DNA from: Achatina immaculata
Lineage: Eukaryota; Mollusca; Gastropoda; Stylommatophora; Achatinidae
Reading direction: 5' to 3'
Length of the DNA: 64,000 bases
Assembly: GCA_009760885.1 (NCBI GenBank)
Contig: CM019713.1
Span: 79,984,247-80,048,246 of the forward strand
Shown piece after piece: positions 45,125-56,079 of the stretch. The notes below the pieces were generated by a model that saw nothing but the letters and a program-made list of their open reading frames with translations, did not search any database and was not told where the DNA came from. Positions within the stretch are counted from its first letter, which is position 1, and each line of letters opens with the position of its first letter. The position numbers and the translations under genes were made by a program.

Positions 45125-45800
45125 GTGTTGGAGGCCACCTTGTGTAATCAAATCAATGAGCTCAACCACAGAGGCAAATCTGACTTTCAGGTAACAGCCA
45201 TCAAAAAATATTGGGCAGATGACAGAATCCACCTAGCACGAGAACTGCTACATTCAGCAATATGGAACGCCGGAACCACATGGTTTGAACCCGTTATTCA
45301 GCTACACCTAGCATTCTCCTTTTCCACAATCTCTATCCACTAAGTTCCACTCACTTCTTACTTGTTACACATAGTTCAGAACCTCCTCACAGCATCACAT
45401 TACAATCCCTCTACCCTAACTATAATCACATATTTCACCTTCTTCCAGCTAGATTACCAATGTATCACTCTCCCTCTCCCTGCACGGATTCCCCACCCAC
45501 CACCCTCAGTTACGACCCACCTATCACACATCCAAAGTCTCCGCTTCAATACTCTGTACGCTCCACAATGCGCATTTCTGACACAGCTTCGGACAAACTA
45601 CAGCTTCTTACAAGTTACAGTTAAATGCTCTATTCATTTTATTTTATTTTTTTAACACATATTTCATATCAGATTATACTTTATCTCCTCCTTCTATTTC
45701 TTTGTCATGTGTGTTTTTGTATGAGTAAGCCCCACGCCGAAACGCCACAACTGTGTACTCGTTAAGTGATAAAGCTGTTCCTACTTTTTTCCTACTTCAT
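45125..45800 (+). repeat. Inverted terminal arm of the Penelope-like element
   Basis: The plus strand encodes LNHRGKSDFQVTAIKKYWAD, possibly the end of the GIY-YIG domain. Then comes the terminal region atgagtaagccccacgccga and gttaagtgataaagctgttc. It is the plus-strand counterpart of 43990-44420. Confidence 0.7.
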
Positions 45801-46005
45801 ACGTAAAATATTTTGGACATAATTTAGATAAGATCGTTTTGTAAATGTACATAATGTGAAAAAAGAAAGAGAGGAAGACAAAGGCGAAGACGGCCGCAAG
45901 ACATCGTTCATAATCTGCATATGGATGCATCAGAAGCAGGGCATCTTGCTTACAACCGAGACCTACAGGAGAGCTGTTAAGGATCCAAAGTTCCACAAGG
46001 GACAT
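45801..46005 (+). mobile_element. Family-A RTE, right part
   Basis: It continues the copy broken at 43910: aaaatattttggacataatt, agaaagagaggaagacaaag, then the 3' end gcagggcatcttgcttacaa and agagctgttaaggatccaaa. Confidence 0.72.
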
Positions 46006-46400
46006 GCAAATGATTGACTGGCTGACCAAGACTGATCAAATAAACAAGATATACAAAAGTGATAATGAAGAGATAAACGTGAGAGATAAGTTTACTGAAA
46101 TAAACAACATAGACTGGACTGACGAGGTAAACAGATCAGACAAGACTGCACAAATAAACAAGAGTCAAGACTGTCAGACAAAAACGAGAGACAAAATAAA
46201 TCAAAGAAACAAGGCTAAACTGGTCAGATAAACAATTTTTAAAAAAAAAAGAACAAAGTTTAGCCAGACAAAGAAGAGGGAGAAAACAAGCCAGACAATA
46301 AGAGAAAAAAGCTGTTCACACAAATAAGATATACAGGACAGGCCAGACAAATAATAAGAGAGACGAGTTTGACCATACAGGCAAGATATTCTAGTAAACA
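46006..46400. repeat. Decayed 27-bp-type minisatellite
   Basis: Imperfect recurrences of aagactgatcaaataaacaa and gatatac every 25-35 bp (for example tggactgacgaggtaaacag, caagactgcacaaataaaca). This resembles the 43.24-kb array. The RTE copy appears to have landed inside one ancestral array. Confidence 0.68.
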
Positions 46401-47509
46401 GAGAAAGACACATTAAAAAGATCAAAATAAACGTCTTCTCGAAAAGACATATATTCGACTGCCATTGTCGATATCGTGATAACTTCCTGTTAGTGTAGTG
46501 ACTGCCATTGTCGTAATAGCGATTTTGTTTCGTTGCAACGTAAAACTATTGTACATGATTTATCTGCGCATGTCTGGTGACATTTCATAGTTAAATCAAA
46601 AAGCGTGGCTAAAACCAGCGAAATCGATGAATTAACGGAGAAATGTCAGTATTTGGTGTGATTTCGGAGGCATAAGGACAAGTCCTATGACTCGATCACT
46701 GTTCCTGAATGTACCCCAGGTACATCTAGACCTATTAAATCTACTGGAGAAGTAGTTAGAAGGTTATTTCAGACATTATTTTAGTGAGAATGCCACCACA
46801 CGACGAGATCGGACGGAAATTTAAGTAGATCTGGAAATCGCCGATTGTAAACATTATACATTTAGGCATCGCCGATGTAAGCACTACACAATTATCAGCT
46901 AAAATCATCACATTATTTTTTTTTCCTAAAAACTCTTCATTCATGAAATCTTCTAACATTTAAAACTATTTTCATGCATAATATGTATACTTTTAAAGCG
47001 GAAATATTTTGTACATTCACTTTTACAACTATAAACCCTATACATGTCAAGATCCTCGCTTTTTGTGTGGCACGAACGGGAACAACCGCGTTTTTTTCTG
47101 GGGCACGGGAAGAGTTTGAACACAAACAAGGATAATGGTACTGTTACCTGAGCGACAGCAAAATAGATATGCAAACTCTCATGCAGACAACAAGTTTGGC
47201 ATAGGGAATTGTAAAAATTAAACAGATGAACAGAATAATCAAAGGACAATAGGTAAGTACACAGATGGAGAAGCCAGAAGATATAAATACACAGATTAGT
47301 GTGGGAGTTTCCGAATTAACAGTGTAATTATGATGAACAATGGTGTCAATAATTAAACTAATAGCCGACAAATAAACATCTAAGAAAAACACAAGTGATA
47401 GATAACCGAACAGTAGAAATACTTCATATACAATGTGTATATTCATATGAATTCCATAAAGAAAAATAATACTAAACAGTATTGAGAAAAACATCTAACA
47501 TTTGAGAAC
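46401..47509. other. Unassigned intron sequence, 1.1 kb
   Basis: There is a short repeated phrase actgccattgtcg (46458 and 46500). The hydrophobic minus frame 47494-47144 has no homology that I can name. No second EGF-like exon was seen. Confidence 0.45.
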
Positions 47510-47635
47510 CTGTGCAAAATTCTCCCACAAAGCCTTCCGTACAGTTACAATGCCCGGTTATGAAATCACACGTCACGTCACAGTTTTTGGAACACTGGCC
47601 CTGACAAAGAGGTCCGAATGTTCCAGGCTTGCATT
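47510..47635 (-). CDS. EGF-like exon, CKPGTFG type
   Basis: The 126-nt exon (42 codons, phase 1-1) has acceptor ...cttacag and donor GTTCTC. It encodes one eight-cysteine repeat beginning CKPGTFGPLCQGQC, then SKNC-DVTC-DFITGHC-NC-TEGFVGEFC. The pattern is closer to the classical MEGF repeat (C-x-G-x-x-G-x-x-C) than the CPVG exons. No second copy is seen in the window. It is the most upstream exon (in transcript order) that is clearly linked to the others without a sequence gap. Confidence 0.86.
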
Positions 47636-47859
47636 CTGTAAGGAAGGGAAGTAAGAGGTACCTGTGTGTTAACACTCTTCTATGGAAAAAGCAGTATTTT
47701 GAACAATTTCGTATCAAAAGAGAACTGTATATAAGTCGCGGTCCACCATCTTATATGCTATGAACGTTTATTTGTTTTATGAAGAAAAAAAACAATACGT
47801 AGTACCACTAGACTACACTCTTGTCTGCATACTAAGTGTTTCAATAAGTGTGATCTGAA

Positions 47860-48075
47860 AGGTCGAGGCAGGTTCTGTACGCAGGCAGTGGCTTAAGTCA
47901 TTGCAGAAATCAACAATTTGCAGTTACCTTGATCTATGTCCCTGCGCACGGGGCATCCAGAGAAATGAGAGAGCGCTGATAGCCTGGGTGGCTCTGACAT
48001 CATCGGAGATGAACAGTCACTGGATGGAACTGATATTTATAGTCCTCAGTGAGATAGGTAGAGGTGGACCCTTCG
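47860..48075 (+). mobile_element. LINE RNase H domain fragment
   Basis: Shifting plus frames give YVPAHGASRE, then ERADSLGGSDIIGDEQSLDG, matching the RNase H block (P-G-H-x-G-x-x-G-N-E-x-A-D) of LINEs that carry a C-terminal RNase H. None of the other LINE families here show this domain, so it comes from another family. It is degenerate. Confidence 0.6.
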
Positions 48076-48095
48076 ATGCCAGTGAGTCAACATCG

Positions 48096-48142
48096 CTTCT
48101 TACATCTTACATCTTTCCTGTGCCCTTAAACGTCACTAAGGC
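48096..48142 (-). repeat. Family-B LINE 3'-end remnant
   Basis: cttacatctttcctgtgccc then ttaaacgtcactaaggctca, the reverse complement of the family-B terminus. Confidence 0.65.
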
Positions 48143-48151
48143 TCACAAGGT

Positions 48152-48213
48152 TGTGTGGACGATGCATGACTAGATCGAGGGGGGTACGAACTTGACCAAA
48201 GCGTCATCGTCCA
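48152..48213. repeat. 62-bp hairpin-ended repeat (partner near 1681-1738)
   Basis: It is bounded by the perfect inverted decamers gtggacgatg and catcgtccac. The 1681-1738 stretch has the same order (gtggacgata, tgtacgaacttaacgtggca, tcatcgtccc) with a decayed right arm. Confidence 0.65.
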
Positions 48214-49485
48214 CATGATTGGTAGTCGGTTTAGGGCGGATAGATATACAGATATTCAAACATTAGCTTGTATCAGTGTAGATAGAGGCAATGGCCGGGG
48301 GCGGGGGGGGGGGGGGGTTTCGTGTTTAGTTGTGCTGTAAATTCATATGTACTCTGTTGATCATTGGCTATATTCTACCAGTGCCCACCTCATTTGGTGT
48401 AGATTATGTAGTTGTGTAGGAAGCTGTGATGTAGGTTTCTGTAATTACATATCAATATGGGTGTGATTTCTAGTGTGATTTATGGGTATATTGGGTGGGC
48501 AACATGTTTGATTCGTTATTATGCTTTCATGCAGATTGATATTGTGCTGCATCAGCGCGGTTATACAGAGGTGTGTCATGGCAGCAGTAGCTGTGTGGAA
48601 TATGTGCCACTGCACAATGGATTCGTAGTGTAGGCTACGTAGAGTTAAGAGCCTGGAACGCCAGGTTCATCATATTTTCAATAATGCACAATGAGAAGTC
48701 ATTGTGATGTGATACCATGCATAAATTATAATTTTAATGACACCTGTCTTGACGTCATGTTGATGTTAATGTCAGTTGTATATGTTGTTGTGGCGTATGG
48801 TGATATTAAAATGCTGTGTCCTTATTTTCAGACTTCATGATTTGTACTGCATATCAATGTATTGTGTATAGATTAAATGTTCAGGATTCATGCATAATTA
48901 GCATATAATACTGCAAGGAGGTGAGAGCTTGAGCCGGTGGCCACGATCGAGGAGCTAGATTTCCCTCGAGCACGGTAGTACATTACCAAGGATTGTTGGT
49001 CTGATTTCGGGTGGTTGACCTCTTTCCACATGGCTGCTTAGACTGGTAAAGGAAGGAATACAGATCGTTAAGGTTATGAGAGGCATGTCTGACTTGAGAG
49101 ACAACTTGTTAACTAACACAGGACAGGCACTATCAGCCACATGATGCTGATAGATATGTTGAGAGGGGTGGGGGAGAGGGTGGGGAGATATGACCACCCA
49201 TGGACATGTCCGGAGTTCAATGATGATAACTCAGACCATAAACCATAAACTATAAGCACTAGACCATCTAATAATGCTTCGACGACCACAGGTCATTACA
49301 TTACTGGTATAGAGAATATGAAATATGAAAGCAGTGTTTCAGCTATTAAAGTCTTCATCTCGGACGATGAAAATATTGTCAACAAAACATTAAAATAAAA
49401 TTAAAATGAAAACCTCTTCTCTGTTTAAACAGACTGGCGTTCTGCCAAGATAGACAGGTAATGTTCACAAGCAACAAAAAGAGAT
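48214..49485. other. Unassigned sequence, 1.3 kb
   Basis: It contains a poly-G run (48301-48318) and GT-rich AT-poor stretches. The minus frame 49197-48955 has no recognisable motif. Confidence 0.45.
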
Positions 49486-49640
49486 TGTGTGGTCAGATGA
49501 TCAGACAGAATGGCAAGACAGGATGGTATGACAGGACAGTAAAACAGGATGGCAAGACAAGACAGTAAGATGTGATGATAACACAAAATGGTAAGATACA
49601 ATCATAAGAAAGGAAGTACAAGATGGTGAAAAAATATAGA
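49486..49640. repeat. Degenerate short tandem repeat (acaggatggcaagac)
   Basis: Imperfect recurrences of gacaggatggtatgacagga every 13-26 bp. Confidence 0.65.
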
Positions 49641-49779
49641 ATGAGTCAGGAATGTGAGAAACAAGTTTATTCAAGATAGTATGATATATAGGTAAAACAA
49701 AACAAAATTAGGTAATATTATAAGTATAGAAGATACATTAACAACCTGTAGAAAAAAAAGCAGAACAAAAAAGTTTAAT

Positions 49780-51210
49780 ATTAAACTATTACATTCAAAG
49801 TAAAATAGAAGAAGTAAACGCCCTAATAAAATAACTCTCACACACGCATACACGCACACAAAGACATACACATAATACATTTTCAGTACAGGTCTTGTAA
49901 CATATGTTTTTAAATAAACATTAAAATAATTTCTAACAATATCTAACAAGTTACTTTTCGAACTATGTCATTTTAGTACTTGATGGCTGACGAGTCATTG
50001 GTTGAGAGAGTGTTGGTTAATCTATGGAGGCATATAATTACAACCAAATACATAATGAAAAACGTTTGAGTTAAAGGATAAATTATTACTAACGGATGTT
50101 AAATAGTAGGGTATGGTGTTCCGGAGCTGTACTGCAGAGTATGCAAGGCTTTTCTTGTACAGACCAATCCTGGGTTTAGGAAGAAGACAGTTTTTTTTTA
50201 TGCTGGCTATGTTTAGTGTTATATGTAAACAGTGACCATAAGTAATGGGGAGCATTGTGTGACAGAATTCTGTGAACAAAGTAAACTTTGTTAAAATGAC
50301 TCTTTATTTAAGTGGTAGAATTTTCAGGTGTTTGTGTTGATCTACATTATGTACCGGGTGTTTGTCACAAATCAGATTTAATGTTCATTTGTGAAGTGAG
50401 TGGAGCCCTTTTGTGTTTGAGACTGAGCATCCATCCCAGATTGTGGAACACTAATTTCTAAGAGTGTTTGTATGTGTGATATGTACTTTATCTTTCTTGT
50501 GTCTTTGTCGATAAAATGTTTAATTTTGTCTAGTTGATAAACTCTCTATGCAATCAAGTTTGTTAAGCTATGTATGTGAGAATTCCAAGTTAAATGCTGA
50601 TCAATGATGAGTCCTAGAGTTTTATGTTCATGAACATTTTCTATTGCCTTAGTCCCAGCACAAAGCTATAGTGATGCTTGTGTTGCATTCTGCAGTTTTT
50701 GCCTTGTAGTGATGAGCATGGATTTTGTTTTGTTGGTGTTTATCAACATACCATTTTTATTACTCCATTTAATCAAACTGCTTATATCATCTTGGAGCGT
50801 TGTCTGTAGGTTATTGATGTCACAGTCACTACTGTAAACAATACAGTCATCAGCAAAAAGATCACAATAAGAGTGATTTAAATGTTGTGGTAAATCGTTA
50901 ATATATTTAGAAAAAAGAAGAAGACCAAGAATAGAATCTTGAAGAATACCAATATCAACCACAGAAGTGTCAGATATTGTGTTTCTAAAACACACTACTT
51001 GATTTCTAGTTGAGAGAAATGATGTCATGGGTTTTGTCAGTCAGGGTGTAATCTATAACCTTCCAGCTTTTTTGCAAGAATTTCATGATCAATCATATCG
51101 AAGGCTTTCTTAAAAAAAACAAAGACAGCACCACACAATTTGTCATCATTTGTATTAGACTGCCAGGTAATCTGTAATTTTAGCTAATCCCGTGTGGCAA
51201 ACGGCTTGGT
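49780..51210 (-). mobile_element. CR1/L2-like LINE, 5'-truncated copy
   Basis: Minus frames are 51028-50666 (DLFADDCIVYSSDCDINNLQ, SLIKWSNKNGMLINTNKTKS) and 50279-50022 (LLPKPRIGLYKKSLAYSAVQ, NLSFNSNVFHYV). They match RT motif C and the C-terminus of the full element. Motif B is altered (IGILQDSILG versus GIPQGSILG). Stops are present. Confidence 0.88.
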
Positions 51211-51256
51211 TTAACATGGGACAGTGGGGTCCTTGCGGGGGGGGGGGGGGGAGGTG

Positions 51257-51536
51257 GTTCATGTTGTAGCCTTGCTTGTTTAACTTGTATACTGAAAGTA
51301 TAATGAAGAATGTTGGAGAAGATGTGGATAAGGAATATTGCGATGTCATGGCACTTGGAGGTTATGAAGTGCCAGAGATTGGTCATGCTGATGACACAGT
51401 ATTACTGTCCACAACACAAAAAGAAATCGAAAAATTAATTATGTCAGTCCGTGGGAACAGCGAAGAGCAAAACGTCTGTCTTAATACGAAGAGGGCTAAA
51501 CTGATGACAGCCGACAAAACAAATAGGGCAGCTGGC
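51257..51536 (+). mobile_element. Family-A RTE fragment with readable RT motif C
   Basis: An open plus frame encodes FNLYTESIMKNVGEDVDKEY, then IGHADDTVLLSTTQKEIEKL (motif C, ADD). It is preceded by poly-G (51237-51252) and abuts a CR1/L2-like fragment at 51537. Confidence 0.83.
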
Positions 51537-52278
51537 GTTCACTTAGGAATAAGGTGGAGTTTTTAATTAGGCAGGAAAAGAAAAATTACTTCAGAAATTT
51601 AGTGAAAGACAAAACTGATAGTAAATCAATCTTATATCTTATCTTATATCTTATATCCTTCCCGTGCCGTTAGACGTCACATAGGGCTCGCAAAGTAGTT
51701 CGCCAATTTTGCCTGTCTTCGGCGAGTCTTTCAACCTCAACAAAGGATTTTATGCCTGTTAACTTGATTGTTAATCAATCTGGAAAGCGATTAATACTCT
51801 TGTAAATAAAAGGAAGCAAACTGACCCACAAACACTTAATGGTGAACATACTTGCACTAACTTCAGTGAACATTTTAGGGAAGAAATTAGTATTATAAAA
51901 TCTTCATTACCGATCCCTAATTGCGACCTGAGCGTGTTGAAAACTTTCAGCGACAGTAAATGTGTAAAGCTAAAACGAATTAATATTCCTTTCCTCACAG
52001 TCGGTGAGGTTTATAACTACATCCGGTCCTTAAAGAACACTAACTCAGCAGGATGTGATGACATTAGTAACAAGATACTACGCTACGCTCATCAGTTATC
52101 ACAGACACACTAACATACTTATACAACTTGTGTATTGACAAAAAATATTTCCCTGACGCTTTTAAACTCGCCAAAGTTTTTCCTCTTTTTAAATCTGGAC
52201 ATACTAGTGACCTCTCAAACTATAGACCCATATCCATTCTGTCATCACTATCAAAACCTCTTGAAAAACATATACAAA
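51537..52278 (+). mobile_element. CR1/L2-like LINE fragment (RT N-terminal part)
   Basis: It is collinear with 57028-57625 of the full copy (LGIRWSF, then ICTNFSEHFREE region, FPDAFKLAKVFPLFKSG). It is interrupted at 51633-51772 by a family-B stub and ends abruptly at 52278 against a family-B fragment. Confidence 0.88.
51633..51772 (-). mobile_element. 140-bp family-B LINE stub with 9-bp target-site duplication
   Basis: The direct repeat AATCAATCT (51624-51632 and 51773-51781) brackets the insert. Removing it restores the LINE sequence seen at 57115-57127 (aaatcaatctggaaagc). The insert is the family-B 3' end on the minus strand, with a tail of ATAAG/TAAGATA repeats. Confidence 0.92.
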
Positions 52279-53087
52279 AGACTTCTTTTTCTTCAGCATG
52301 TTGTACTCCACTTGATAGCTTACTTTGGTATTCTCTGATTGTTTCTTCTCATTACATGAAATACATATGTTCATCTTCTTTTTCTGATCGCTCATGAGGT
52401 AGGTTGTTGTTAGCTGATCTGTCTTATCTCTGCGTTGTTCTTGAATTCGTTCCACTTTATACTAAGTATTTTCCTTAGGCATTTGTTTTCTAAAAAGTCT
52501 AATTTCTGCAAAAACAAATGCCTAATTTCTTATCTATTTCTTTAGTTGGTTTGCAGCATTCACATGCATAAACGAGGGCGGATATCACATTTGAAGTGAA
52601 TAATCTTAACTTGGTTTTTGTTCTTATAACTTTTGAACTCCATAAGTTCTCAAAATTTTTGAAGGACAATGCTTCTTTTGTAGTTGAATTCTAAATTCCT
52701 TCCTGATGTCACCATCATGGTCTATGTAACTGCCAAGATATGCAAATAGGTTTAATCAGCAAGAACTGTTCCTTCTATGTATATTTTTTTTCTTGATTAA
52801 TGAGAAGTTTCATTATTGTTGTTTTGTCTTTGTTAATTTAAAGACCTATTTTGCTAGCCAAGGAAGGCAGGGAATCTGTTTTTTCCTGCTTCGATTTCAC
52901 ATTGTCACTGATAAGAGACAAATCCAGATCTTCTATTTGGGTACCATGTACCCATTCAATATCGGTTTTACCTGTACATCATCTTTTCATTATAAAGTCT
53001 ATGGGAATTCAAAAAAGCAATGGAGATGGTATACATCCTTGTTTCACTCCTGTTTCAATCTGAAAACATTCGCTCACTCCTTCTTCT
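52279..53087 (-). mobile_element. Family-B LINE fragment, part left of the full LINE insertion
   Basis: It is collinear with 19370-20000: ttctttttctgatcgctcat, ctgtcttatctctgcgttgt, acctattttgctagccaagg. The family continues at 59274-59425 (plus: tctgtcttgactcacaaaca), so the full-length LINE interrupts it. Confidence 0.83.
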
Positions 53088-53362
53088 CCCTCGGACATAG
53101 TCTAATGTGATCGGACGTGTTTATTTTATCTCCTACATTTTTATTTTTACCAGTGTCATTTTATAAGATTGTGATGTGAAATGGATACCACTGGAATTCA
53201 CTTGTGTTTGTACTTGTGGTGAAATATGTGAAATTTTATAAATCCATGTAGTTTGTTAAATATTTATCAAAATGTTAGAATAGTATATATAACATATATA
53301 AGCTCTTTGTCCAATACTGGCCTAGCCTGTGACCACGCGGCTCATTGTAACTAGGTCATCGT

Positions 53363-54412
53363 GTGGCCAGGCGTGACTACAATGGCTGGCATAATGTATT
53401 GCGTCATAAGCTGACAACGTTATCTTGTAGTAGAGACGATGATGTAGAAGATGATGTAGAAGAAGCTAGCCAGACAAGAAGACGGGATGGACTGCGGCCG
53501 GCGGCTGTAAAGAATTACTCCCTGAACAAAAGAAAGGCGGTAAATACCAAGCTCCGTGGGTGCGACAAAGTCCCCGGCCTAACAATAACAAGGACCACCG
53601 AGGGACAATGCTTGGTCGTTCTTTTCAACAACACACTGGATTATGAGTGTGTGAAAAAAGTGTTCAGGGAGTACTATCACGACCATACAGAGGAGAGGGC
53701 AGATAAAAATGGTGCAAATGTGGAGGACTTTATAAAAACACCACTTGTAACTATCCACCTGTACCATACAATAAATAAAATATTGGTTCAAGGCGGTGCT
53801 CATGATGTCGACTCTTGGTTGACAGATGACTTCAGTCGTATTCAGGATGAAGCTTTAAAACCTTTCCTGCGACTGTCAGCTACAGTGAAACCATATCTAT
53901 CATCTGTTGCCATGAGTGACAGACCGGCCATCACCACCAGTGACGGACACGACACTGTCGCCACTGATATCAATCAAGGCGCTACCACCACCGACATGCA
54001 AGAACAATTCACCAACTGCCCCAGTGCTGATCTTACTGACAAAGCCCTGTCAGATCAGGCAAGCACCTCAGCTGAACCCACTGACGTTCAAACAATGCCT
54101 GAACACTCCACCAGCAACAGTTTAGCTGATGTGGAAAACCGAGTTGACAGTGAAGCTCCAGCGCCTGAGTTCTCTGCATCTAGTGTGGCTGATTCACCGC
54201 ATGTATCTCAGCAGCCTAGAGTTGTCGAGGAAAACTTAGCTACATTATGTAGCCAGAACATACTTCAGGTAGTGAAAGACCTCGTCATAAACCTTATTAC
54301 TAACACGGCAGCGGAGATTAAGAACTCATTCAAGCTGGAGAATGACAGTTTCAGGGCTGAACTTACGTCACTGAGAGATGAAAATGCTAAAATGAGACTC
54401 ATGATATCTTAA
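53363..54412 (+). pseudogene. LINE ORF1, N-terminal part
   Basis: The open frame of 349 codons begins at a GTG, and no in-frame ATG occurs until MSDRP around residue 184, so the true start is mutated or lies upstream. Features in order are a basic/acidic N-terminus and a globular segment with VTIHLYHTINKILVQGG (about residues 128-144). A Ser/Thr/Pro-rich linker and a likely coiled coil at the end (SFKLENDSFRAELTSLRDEN) follow. The TAA at 54410-54412 is followed in the same frame by more ORF1, so it looks like a point stop within one longer protein. Confidence 0.83.
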
Positions 54413-55653
54413 TGGCAGAGTGAGCCACGCAGACACAGCAAGGAAGTGTTGACAAATATTCAAGAAGTGACTGCTGACACAGACAATATGGCTGTAAATT
54501 CATGCACAAGTTCACCAGATATCAACACAGAATACACGCCACAGCAAGGAGCTGCACAAGAGAAACACACCAGCACCACAACACCTATAAAGGTAGCACC
54601 TGAAAATTTAGCTTACCCTATTGATGTGCAGATAAGTAATAGGTTTCAAGCTTTACAAGATAGCCCCACTGTATATAATCATAAAGCACCAAGAACCCAA
54701 ACAGAAATCTCAAACAAGACATCCACTTCTCAGTCACGGTCTCGTAAACATCATCAAGAACAAGATACACAACAACACAGTAACAACATCAAAGAATATA
54801 CGACACACTTGATAATCGGAGATTCCTTACTTAAAGGAATCTATGGTGAGCGGATGTCACTTACCTCTGAAGACACTGTCTCAGTCATGCCAGTACCTGG
54901 AGCTGGTATTATAAAAATAACGCAGACACTGAGACGACTTGACGTCGATCAGAGAGTGAGGAGAACGACCGTGCATGTTGGCATTAATGACAGCCTGAAC
55001 GGCCAGAATCTTCGGCCCTCTGATATACAGGACTTGATATCCACCATCAAGAAAAAATACCCTAACACTTCCATCAACATTTCATCCATCATTCCACCTT
55101 GTTCTGGTCCTGGACGTCGCATGGTGGATATAAACAACAAAATACTAAAACTATTCTGTCTACAGAACACAGTAGTTTTTATAAACAACACGCCATTTTT
55201 TACTTCAGCCACAGGTGCTCCCAAAAACGCCTTTACAGGGACCACATCCACATTAACAAGATTGGCAGCAGCATCCTTGCAAAAAATATAAAATATCCAG
55301 CAAGAACTGAGCAGAACATAACAAAACACTCAAATAGCCAGAAACAGTTAGACAGCCACCCACATCTCACAGATCCAGAAACACACACTCTACACAAACT
55401 ACAAGACTCCAAGGACCCTCAGAAACATCACCATCTGCCTCTCTACCATTGCCAGCTCCATCCACTGACCCACTATACGATTCCATGTTCCCGCCTACAC
55501 GGCAAGCTCAACAAATTATACCAACACTTAGTACAGCGAACAACATGGAGACTCCTGCACAATCACTACTTAGGAATACCACAACAGCTGTACAGGACAC
55601 AAACACAAGAACCTCGAATCATTATCCGTGGAAGTTTCAGCTACAATATCTAA
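54413..55653 (+). pseudogene. LINE ORF1, C-terminal SGNH (GDSL) esterase domain
   Basis: The frame continues from the stop at 54410. Block I is LIIGDSLLKGIYG with the nucleophile Ser at 54824-54826. Block III is HVGINDS (G-x-N-D) at 54980-54991. Block V, D-H-I-H-I-N (55240-55257), holds the catalytic Asp and His but lies in another frame, because of a frameshift at about 55231-55236. Beyond the shift the frame runs to 55653. Esterase domains of this type are known in ORF1 of CR1/L2-group LINEs, where they may act on lipids or membranes. All catalytic positions are still present. Confidence 0.88.
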
Positions 55654-56079
55654 TGCAGTTTAGTCCTGCAGCTCTGAGCCACGCGTATATGATGTCCCTA
55701 CTACACAGTCAACACTCAACACCCACATACAGATACTAGATAGCTTGAAACTTCCAGCACTCTTTAACTTCTGTAGATAAATGTAACTGAACAAAAACAA
55801 AAAACCACAGAAGTTCTTACAGCAGAACAGACATTTCTTAGTGCTAGCTTACAGCTAATATTGTTATCAAGTCTTTTACAATTTACACTTACATAACGTT
55901 CATTGCATTGTTGATTTTTGTACTTTTTTCCATTATTTGTCAGTATATTATAAACTTAGTTAGATTCATTATCTCTACTAGCTTAAACGTATACCTATAA
56001 TTGTATGATTGAAGTCTGACCAGTTATTTTATTTTTACTGAAATATAATATTTCTAACACTGTTATAGTGACTCAGAAA
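55654..56079 (+). other. LINE spacer between ORF1 and ORF2
   Basis: About 430 bp of AT-rich sequence with no long frame in the ORF1 or ORF2 register. It may contain the decayed end of ORF1. Confidence 0.6.

Larger units (their letters stand above)
43911..45800 (-). mobile_element. Penelope-like element with inverted terminal repeats
   Basis: The minus strand from about 45115 reads TFYLLHKIHKPGHPGCFIVS, then PHEDGLLPLRYFLDKDP, NYFKFNGEYFDEISGVAMGS and, near 44570, ERYIDDDIGVTSIPED. The last is the Penelope RT catalytic YIDD. The left end 43990-44420 (minus) and right end 45400-45800 (plus) are inverted copies of the same terminal region. The whole insert splits a family-A RTE copy, with acgtaaatat / acgtaaaata at the edges as a possible target-site duplication. 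Stops and frameshifts are present. Confidence 0.85.

Noticed and set aside
47144..47494. Hydrophobic 116-codon minus frame that resembles a membrane protein
   Set aside because: AT-rich composition alone gives Phe/Ile/Leu/Tyr-rich frames. It sits in an intron of the EGF gene with no homology or splice support.
54949..55329. 126-codon minus frame
   Set aside because: Antisense shadow of the LINE esterase domain.
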